Notes under the pieces: model-generated | Databases searched by the model: none | What the model was told of the DNA's origin: nothing | Seen by the model: the letters and a program-made list of their open reading frames with translations, nothing else | Part shown: piece after piece, positions 58,596-64,000 of the stretch | Position numbering within the stretch: the first letter of the stretch is position 1 | How the letters are laid out: each line of letters begins with the position of its first letter | Program-made: the position numbers and the translations under genes | Origin: DASXRC01 sp036506495 | GTDB lineage: Bacteria > Actinomycetota > Actinomycetes > Mycobacteriales > Micromonosporaceae | DNA: 64,000 nt | Reading direction: 5' to 3' | Assembly (NCBI GenBank): GCA_036506495.1 | Contig: DASXRQ010000232.1 | Location: 62,001 to 126,000 of the forward strand

Positions 58596-58946
58596 CTACG
58601 CGGCGCCGCCATGCGGACCGCGTGGCGGGGGCGATGCGATTTCCAGCAGCTCGTCGACGCCGGTCAGGTAGAGGACGCGTGCCACGATGCCGCGAGCGTT
58701 GCGTGCCCGCAGTCGGGTGCCACGCCGGGTGGCGCGATCGCTTCCCTCAAGGAGGGCGCGCACCCCGCTGGAGTCGATGAAGGACAGCTCGGCGAGGTCG
58801 ACGACGACCTCCTGGCCGGGTGACGACTCGATGACCTCGCGCAGTGCGGTGGTCAGAGCTGGCTCGGTGTTTATGTCCAACTCGCCCAAGACGCGCAGGA
58901 CGACCTCGCCGGCGTCCCCGGCCGTCGTGGTGATCTCCAGCTGCAT
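58596..58946 (-). CDS. STAS anti-sigma-factor antagonist (RsbV-like)
   Basis: A 116-residue STAS protein. LELTTTA-like start (MQLEITTTAGDAGEVVL), then GELDINTEPALTTALREVI and the phosphorylation site ELSFIDSSGVRALLEG with the normal Ser pair. It binds and neutralises an RsbW-type factor when unphosphorylated. The ATG at 58946 has GGGGG seven bases before it; longer in-frame starts are less likely. It leads the rsbV-rsbU-rsbW-like run and is divergent from the PfkB gene. Confidence 0.88.
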   Translation of the reverse strand: MQLEITTTAGDAGEVVLRVLGELDINTEPALTTALREVIESSPGQEVVVDLAELSFIDSSGVRALLEGSDRATRRGTRLRARNARGIVARVLYLTGVDELLEIASPPPRGPHGGAA

Positions 58947-59011
58947 CGGCGTACCCCCGGCCGACCATATCGGCAGTACTCCGGTCGTGCACGCGGATGC
59001 CATCATGACGC

Positions 59012-59929
59012 GTGGCCTTCTTGGTAGTGGGGGAGAGCCTCGTCGACCTGATCGGCGCCGGCGAGTCGTGGACGTTCGAGGCGGCGCCCGGCGGCAGCCC
59101 GCTCAACGTCGCGGTCGCTCTGGCCGCGCAGGGCCGGTCCGTGCGGCTGGCCAGCGAGCTCGGCGGCGACCTGTTCGGTGTGCTCGTTCGTGACCATCTG
59201 CGCCGGTACGCCGTGGATGCCACCGACGTCGTCGTGGGCGACGAGCCGACGAGTCTCGCGTTCGCGCGGCTCGACGCGGGCGGCGCGGCGACGTACGACT
59301 TCCGGTTCGGCTGGCGTTACGCCGGCCGGCCGACCCTGGCCGGGGTGGACTGCCTACACACGGGCTCGCTCGGGGCGCTGGTGGAGCCGGGTGCGACCGT
59401 CGTGCGCGACCTGGTCGGCGCGGCGCGCGACGCCGGCGTACCCATTTCCTATGACCCGAACGTCCGGCCCGCGCTCATCGGTGAGCGGACGGCGGCGGTG
59501 GCGCGCGTCGAGGAGCTGGTCGGGCTCGCCGACCTGGTAAAGGTCAGCGCGGAGGACCTGGCCTGGCTCCACCCGGACCGGCCGCCGGAGTTCACCGCCG
59601 AGCGATGGCGTGGCCTCGGCCCGGACGTCGTCGTGGTGACCCGCGGCGCCGAAGGCGCCACCGCGGTGTACGACGGTGGACGAACCGAGGTGGCCGCACC
59701 GCGGGTCACAGTAGTGGACACGGTTGGCGCGGGCGACACGTTCACCGCCGGACTGCTCGCAGCCCTCGCGGACGCGGGCGCCGTCGCGGCCGGGCGCCGG
59801 CTGTCGCTCACCCCGGCGACCATCGAGACGGCGGTCCGGTTCGCCACGGCGGCGGCCGCCGCTGTCTGCACCCATCGCGGCGCGAGCCCGCCGACGCCGG
59901 AGGAGATCGCCACGCTGCTTACCGCCTGA
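59012..59929 (+). CDS. PfkB-family carbohydrate kinase (fructokinase-like)
   Basis: A 305-residue ribokinase/PfkB protein. FLVVGESLVDLIGAGE, the sugar motif GGSPLNVAVALAAQG and the catalytic signature DTVGAGDTFTAGLLAAL (Asp base) are complete. It phosphorylates a free sugar, most like fructokinase, with ATP. GTG start without a ribosome site; CATCAT ends five bases upstream, so it may be leaderless. It stands alone and converges on the ligase-like gene with a palindrome between. Confidence 0.87.
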   Translation: MAFLVVGESLVDLIGAGESWTFEAAPGGSPLNVAVALAAQGRSVRLASELGGDLFGVLVRDHLRRYAVDATDVVVGDEPTSLAFARLDAGGAATYDFRFGWRYAGRPTLAGVDCLHTGSLGALVEPGATVVRDLVGAARDAGVPISYDPNVRPALIGERTAAVARVEELVGLADLVKVSAEDLAWLHPDRPPEFTAERWRGLGPDVVVVTRGAEGATAVYDGGRTEVAAPRVTVVDTVGAGDTFTAGLLAALADAGAVAAGRRLSLTPATIETAVRFATAAAAAVCTHRGASPPTPEEIATLLTA

Positions 59930-59950
59930 CGGTTGGTTTGTATTCGGGTT

Positions 59951-60030
59951 CTACGAGACCTGATCCAAATGTGGATCGCGCGCGGCCGTATCGATCGCCG
60001 ACCGATTCATTTCTGGATCAGGTCTCGTAG
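59951..60030. terminator. 17-bp perfect palindrome between convergent genes
   Basis: CTACGAGACCTGATCCA (59951-59967) and 60014-60030 are perfect reverse complements; the pairing continues imperfectly through AATG/CATT. The 46-base loop is GC-rich. It lies in the 134-base gap between the PfkB kinase and the ligase-like gene, both of which end there. A bidirectional terminator is the simplest reading. Confidence 0.65.
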
Positions 60031-60063
60031 GACGCAACAACACATAGTCGCCGAGGCCGCCGG

Positions 60064-61146
60064 TCAGCGGCGCTTCGCCGGGATCTCCAGCCAGTCCCGG
60101 CTGCGCTGTCCCGGCCGGTACGGGGAGTCCAGTCGTTTCGCGATCACGCCGGGCAGGCCCTGCTCCCGGCTCGTCCGCAGCGCGAACTGCCCGCCGCCGA
60201 CGAAGTGCGGCGGGACCTGCCAGTGCACGCCGGCGAGGCCCAGGCCCGCGAGCCGCTCGCGGCGGTCGGCGTAGGGCACGTCCACGAGGGGAGTCCCATC
60301 CAGCCAGAGCAGGTCGACGACGAGGTACTGCACGGGTGTCCGCGTGGCCAACCGGCGGATTGCGGCGGCGCCGGTCGCCGCGGCGCGGGGTCGCAGCAAC
60401 TCGGCATCGACCCGCCCGGACGCGTCGAGCGCGACGACCACACCGTCGAGAAGGCATTCGGTCGGCGCGAGCCTCTCGGCCAGCGCACGCAGCTCCGGGT
60501 AGCTGTCCGTCACCTCCGTCCCGTCGCCGTCGACCAGGTCCAGCCGGCCGCCCGACACCTGCGCCATCGCCCGCAACCCGGACCATCCGAGCTCATACCC
60601 CCACGCCTCGTCGTCGGGCGGCAGTCGCGTCGCCCGGGTGGCGAGCATCGGCCGCAGCTGCGTCGGCATCGGCGTCCAGCCGGGCTCGGGCGGGTCCATC
60701 CGGTGGATCATCCAGTTCTTGCCGCCCGTCTGGAACAGTGCGTACCGGCCGGACACCCGCTCGCCGTGCAGCTCGAAGATCACCTCGTTGTCGCGCCACT
60801 TCTCGGCCTCGTAGGTCCCGCGGTCGAAGATGGTCATGCGGCCGGCGCCGTACTCACCCTCCGGGATCTCGCCGGAGAAGTCGGCGTACTCCATCGGATG
60901 GTCCTCGGTGTGGACGGCGAGGTGGTTGCGTCGCGGGTCCTTCGGGACGCCGCGGGGCAGCGCCCAGGACACGAGCACGCCGTCACGCTCCAGCCGGAGA
61001 TCCCAGTGCAGCGCGCGGGCGTGGTGCTGCTGGATCACGAACGTGTCGGCCTGCGCCGCGCGCTTGCGGCCGCGCCGAGCCGGAACCGGTTCCGGTGTGC
61101 GCGCGGCGTCCCGCTTGCGCCGATATTCGTCGAGACGGTCGCCCAT
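60064..61146 (-). CDS. LigD-type 3'-phosphoesterase fused to a degenerate DNA-ligase domain
   Basis: A 360-residue protein. Residues 1-155 match the LigD phosphoesterase: YRRKRDAARTPEP, HHARALHWDLRLE and VHTEDHPMEY keep the metal and catalytic His, Asp, Arg and Tyr. Residues about 165-360 match an ATP-dependent ligase adenylation domain, but motif I (normally KxDGxR) reads YELGWSGLRA with no Lys, motif III DGE reads LLDGVVVALD, and the motif IV Glu reads PGVIAKRLDSPYRP. Motif V Lys (DWLKxK) reads DWLEIP and no OB-fold follows. The ligase part is therefore probably inactive. No polymerase domain or Ku gene is in the window. Confidence 0.85.
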   Translation of the reverse strand: MGDRLDEYRRKRDAARTPEPVPARRGRKRAAQADTFVIQQHHARALHWDLRLERDGVLVSWALPRGVPKDPRRNHLAVHTEDHPMEYADFSGEIPEGEYGAGRMTIFDRGTYEAEKWRDNEVIFELHGERVSGRYALFQTGGKNWMIHRMDPPEPGWTPMPTQLRPMLATRATRLPPDDEAWGYELGWSGLRAMAQVSGGRLDLVDGDGTEVTDSYPELRALAERLAPTECLLDGVVVALDASGRVDAELLRPRAAATGAAAIRRLATRTPVQYLVVDLLWLDGTPLVDVPYADRRERLAGLGLAGVHWQVPPHFVGGGQFALRTSREQGLPGVIAKRLDSPYRPGQRSRDWLEIPAKRR

Positions 61147-61169
61147 GCTTGCCTATTCTTGCGGACGTC

Positions 61170-64000
61170 ATGACCACACCGGCCGACCTGCGCGCCCGCC
61201 TGCCCGAGCTGACGCTCCGTGACGAGTTCCGCCTCCGCCGACGCCTCGACGCGGCCGGTGGAAGCGACCGCGGCGGTGGGCTCGCCAGGCTCGTCGCCGA
61301 CGTCGATGCCGCCGAGCGGCGCATCGCCGGCCGCCGGGCTGCCGTGCCGGCCGTGCGCTACCCCGTCGAGCTGCCGATCGCGGAGAAGAAGGACGAGATC
61401 CTCGCCGCGATCCGCGACCACCAGGTGGTGATCGTCGCGGGGGAGACCGGCTCCGGCAAGACCACCCAGCTGCCGAAGATCTGCCTCGAGCTTGGCCGCG
61501 GCGTACGCGGGTTGATCGGGCACACCCAGCCGCGGCGGCTCGCCGCGCGGACGGTCGCCGAGCGGATCGCCGAAGAGCTCGACACGCCGCTGGGCGCCGC
61601 GGTGGGCTTCCAGGTCCGGTTCACCGACCGGTCCAGCGACCACACTCTGGTCAAGCTCATGACCGACGGCATCCTGCTCACGGAGATCCAGCACGACCGG
61701 ATGCTGCGCAAATACGACACGCTCATCATCGACGAGGCGCACGAGCGCAGCCTCAACATCGATTTCATCCTCGGGTACGTCAAGCAGCTACTGCCGCGCA
61801 GGCCGGACCTGAAGGTCGTCATCACGTCGGCGACGATCGACCCGGAGCGATTCTCGGCGCACTTCAACGGCGCGCCGATCATCGAGGTCTCCGGACGGAC
61901 CTACCCGGTCGAGGTCCGGTACCGGCCCGGCGAGGATGACGAGAGCGACCAGATCCAGGCGATCTCCGACGCGGTCGAGGAGCTGGCCGCCGAGGGCTCA
62001 TCGGCCGAGGGCTCACCGGCCGAGAGCTCATCGGCCGAGGGAACCGGCGACATCCTCGTGTTCCTGTCCGGCGAGCGGGAGATCCGGGACACCGCCGACG
62101 CGCTGCGCCGGCTGACGCTGCCCGGTCTCGAGGTCCTGCCGCTGTACGCCCGGCTGTCGATCGCCGAGCAGCACCGGGTCTTCCAGCCACACCCGGGCCG
62201 GCGCGTGGTGCTCGCCACGAACGTGGCCGAGACGTCGCTGACCGTGCCGGGCATCAAGTATGTCGTGGACCCGGGCACCGCCCGCGTCTCCCGGTACAGC
62301 CAGCGACTCAAGGTGCAGCGACTGCCGATCGAGCCGGTCTCCCAGGCGTCGGCGAACCAGCGCAAGGGACGCTGCGGGCGTACCTCCGACGGCATCTGCA
62401 TTCGGCTGTACTCCGAGCCGGACTTCGAGGAGCGACCGGAGTTCACCGATCCGGAGATCCTGCGTACCAACCTCGCGTCCGTGATCCTGCAGATGACCGC
62501 CCTGGGGTTGGGCGACCTCGCCGCATTCCCGTTCATCGACCCGCCCGACCGGCGCAACATCACCGATGGCGTGAACCTGCTGCACGAGCTCGGCGCGCTC
62601 GATCTCGACCAGAGCGACCCGCGCCAGCGGCTCACCGTGCTCGGCCGCCGGCTCGCCCAGCTGCCCATCGACCCGCGGCTCGGGCGCATGGTGCTGGAGT
62701 CCGAGCGCAACGGCTGCGTTCGCGAGATCCTGGTTATCGCGGCGGGACTGTCCATTCAGGACCCTCGCGAGCGGCCGGCGGACCGGCAGCAGGCGGCCGC
62801 CGAGAAGCACGCGCGCTTCTCGGACAAGGAATCGGACTTCCTGGCGTACCTGAATCTGTGGAACTACCTCGAGGACCAGCAGCGCGCGCTGTCGTCGAGC
62901 GCGTTCCGCCGGATGTGCCGCGCGGAGTTTCTCAACTATCTGCGCGTACGCGAGTGGCAGGACCTGTACGCCCAGCTCCGCCAGGTCACCAGGACGCTCG
63001 GCATGTCGGTCAACGACGTGCCGGCCGACCCGCCGCGCGTCCACCAGGCGCTCCTCGCCGGCCTGCTCTCGCACATCGGGGTGTTCGACCCCGAGAAGCG
63101 GGACTACCTCGGCGCCCGTGGCGCCCGGTTCGCCGTGTTCCCGGGATCGGCGCTCTTCCGGCGTACGCCTCGCTGGCTCATGGCGGCCGAGCTGGTCGAG
63201 ACGTCGCGGCTGTGGGCGCGGATCGTCGCGAAGATCGAGCCGGACTGGGTCGAGCCGCTCGCCGGGCACCTGGTCAAACGTCAGTACAGCGAGCCGCACT
63301 GGGAGAAGAAGCGCGGTTCCGTGGTGGCCCAGGAGCGGGTCACGCTCTACGGCGTGCCGATCGTGACGGCGCGGACGGTGAACTTCGGCCGCATCGACCC
63401 GATGCTGTCCCGGGAGCTGTTCATCCGGCACGCGCTCGTGGAGGGCGACTGGGACACCCGGCACGCGTTCTTCCACGAGAACCGCGCGCTGCTCGACGAG
63501 GTGGAGGACCTGGAGCATCGGGTACGCCGACGCGACATCCTCGTTGACGACGAGACGCTGTTCGACTTCTACGACCGGCGGGTGGGGCAGGAGGTCGTCT
63601 CGGCGCGGCACTTCGACGCCTGGTGGAAGCGCACGCGCGTCGCGACGCCGGACCTGCTGACGTTCGAGAAGTCGATGCTCGTCAACGAGCGGGCGGCCGC
63701 GGTCAGCGCGGACGACTACCCCGACGAGTGGGTGCAGGACGAGCTGCGGTTGCCGCTGACGTACCAGTTCGAGCCGGACGCCGAGGCCGACGGGGTGACC
63801 GTCCACATCCCACTGCCAGTGCTCAACCGCGTCGAAGCCGAACAGTTCGAGTGGCAGGTGCCGGGCCTGCGCGAGGAGCTGGTGGTCGCTCTGCTGCGGT
63901 CGCTGCCCAAGGCGGTGCGCCGCAACCTCGTGCCCGCCCCGGATTACGCGCGCGCCGCGCTCGCCGGCGTCGACCCGGGCCGGAGTCCGCTGCTGCCGGC
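61170..64000 (+). CDS. hrpA: HrpA-type DEAH-box RNA helicase, N-terminal 943 residues
   Basis: A DEAH helicase that runs off the right edge. Motif I GETGSGKTT, Ia TQPRRLAA, II IIDEAHERSLNIDF (DEAH), III ITSATID, IV FLSGEREI, V ATNVAETSLTVPG and VI QRKGRCGR are complete. HA2 and OB-type domains follow, then the start of the HrpA-specific C-terminal region. The full bacterial protein is usually about 1,300 residues. A loop near residues 273-292 contains a 15-base tandem repeat (AEGSS-like units). It is divergent from the ligase-like gene, with TATTCT ten bases before the ATG. Confidence 0.93.
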   Translation, partial: MTTPADLRARLPELTLRDEFRLRRRLDAAGGSDRGGGLARLVADVDAAERRIAGRRAAVPAVRYPVELPIAEKKDEILAAIRDHQVVIVAGETGSGKTTQLPKICLELGRGVRGLIGHTQPRRLAARTVAERIAEELDTPLGAAVGFQVRFTDRSSDHTLVKLMTDGILLTEIQHDRMLRKYDTLIIDEAHERSLNIDFILGYVKQLLPRRPDLKVVITSATIDPERFSAHFNGAPIIEVSGRTYPVEVRYRPGEDDESDQIQAISDAVEELAAEGSSAEGSPAESSSAEGTGDILVFLSGEREIRDTADALRRLTLPGLEVLPLYARLSIAEQHRVFQPHPGRRVVLATNVAETSLTVPGIKYVVDPGTARVSRYSQRLKVQRLPIEPVSQASANQRKGRCGRTSDGICIRLYSEPDFEERPEFTDPEILRTNLASVILQMTALGLGDLAAFPFIDPPDRRNITDGVNLLHELGALDLDQSDPRQRLTVLGRRLAQLPIDPRLGRMVLESERNGCVREILVIAAGLSIQDPRERPADRQQAAAEKHARFSDKESDFLAYLNLWNYLEDQQRALSSSAFRRMCRAEFLNYLRVREWQDLYAQLRQVTRTLGMSVNDVPADPPRVHQALLAGLLSHIGVFDPEKRDYLGARGARFAVFPGSALFRRTPRWLMAAELVETSRLWARIVAKIEPDWVEPLAGHLVKRQYSEPHWEKKRGSVVAQERVTLYGVPIVTARTVNFGRIDPMLSRELFIRHALVEGDWDTRHAFFHENRALLDEVEDLEHRVRRRDILVDDETLFDFYDRRVGQEVVSARHFDAWWKRTRVATPDLLTFEKSMLVNERAAAVSADDYPDEWVQDELRLPLTYQFEPDAEADGVTVHIPLPVLNRVEAEQFEWQVPGLREELVVALLRSLPKAVRRNLVPAPDYARAALAGVDPGRSPLLP
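61989..62033 (+). repeat. 15-base tandem repeat inside hrpA
   Basis: Three in-frame copies of a 15-base unit (GCCGAGGGCTCATCG with minor changes) encode AEGSS, AEGSP and AESSS; a partial fourth follows. The repeat makes an acidic, Ser-rich surface loop between helicase motifs III and IV and probably expands and contracts by slippage. Confidence 0.8.

Noticed and set aside
60064..61146. An LigD-Ku non-homologous end-joining locus
   Set aside because: There is no Ku gene and no LigD polymerase domain, and the ligase catalytic residues are missing.
1..64000. tRNA, rRNA, riboswitch or CRISPR features
   Set aside because: No cloverleaf, rRNA-like stretch, known riboswitch core or regularly spaced repeat array was recognised by eye in the intergenic regions. 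A covariance-model scan would be needed to exclude small RNAs.

Overview
The window is high-GC DNA with GTG starts, start/stop-overlapping operons and apparently leaderless genes. It reads as an actinobacterial chromosome, most like Micromonosporaceae; the family assignment is an inference from codon style and gene content. No rRNA, tRNA, CRISPR array, integrase or intact insertion sequence was recognised. Most of it looks like chromosomal metabolic and regulatory DNA.

Layout. 1-989: the end of a LuxR-type regulator, a small zinc-ribbon protein and a long palindrome. 990-7718: a PTS sugar-alcohol operon (DeoR regulator, 1-phosphofructokinase-like kinase, IIC, IIB, IIA, zinc dehydrogenase, HPr, enzyme I), a self-contained phosphotransferase system. 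7813-13863 (minus): glycolate oxidase GlcDEF, malate synthase and an OsmC-like protein, taking glycolate through glyoxylate to malate. 14037-18491: a secreted DUF4331 protein, a TPR protein and a NicO-type metal transporter in one operon. 18499-30262: assorted genes, including two aminoglycoside-phosphotransferase-fold kinases, a beta-propeller lipoprotein, a class A penicillin-binding protein, a ROK protein, a frameshifted AlkZ-like gene, a cysteine-desulfurase-like aminotransferase, DUF1697 and a GNAT protein. 30259-38109: an OSBS/NSAR enzyme, a pair of acyl-CoA dehydrogenases, an aldehyde dehydrogenase, a TreT-like glycosyltransferase, a Gfo/Idh/MocA oxidoreductase and a SRPBCC protein. 38209-41037: a large exported BNR-repeat protein.

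41149-53672 is a two-armed aromatic catabolic locus. The minus arm carries pcaI-J-H-G-B-C and an IclR regulator. The plus arm carries a NitT/TauT-type ABC importer, a benzaldehyde-dehydrogenase-like enzyme, 4-hydroxybenzoate 3-monooxygenase (PobA) and a MetE-like methyltransferase. Together they could import an aromatic compound, oxidise its aldehyde, hydroxylate 4-hydroxybenzoate to protocatechuate and cleave the ring. pcaD and pcaF are not in the window. The 165-bp intergenic region holds back-to-back promoters, each with a GTTCTC-type dyad.

53688-58946 is a membrane/general-stress block: DUF456, a small TM protein, a phage_holin_3_6-type protein, DUF3618 and a SigF-type sigma factor with a fused STAS domain. 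It faces a minus-strand rsbV-rsbU-rsbW-like operon. The fused STAS domain has Gly-Ala where the phosphorylatable Ser normally lies, while the free STAS protein keeps its Ser. The window ends with a PfkB sugar kinase, a LigD-type phosphoesterase joined to a ligase domain whose catalytic residues are substituted, and the first 943 codons of an HrpA helicase.

Recurring non-coding themes are long perfect inverted repeats at the ends of convergent genes and TAnnnT-like -10 elements exactly 6 bases before GTG starts.
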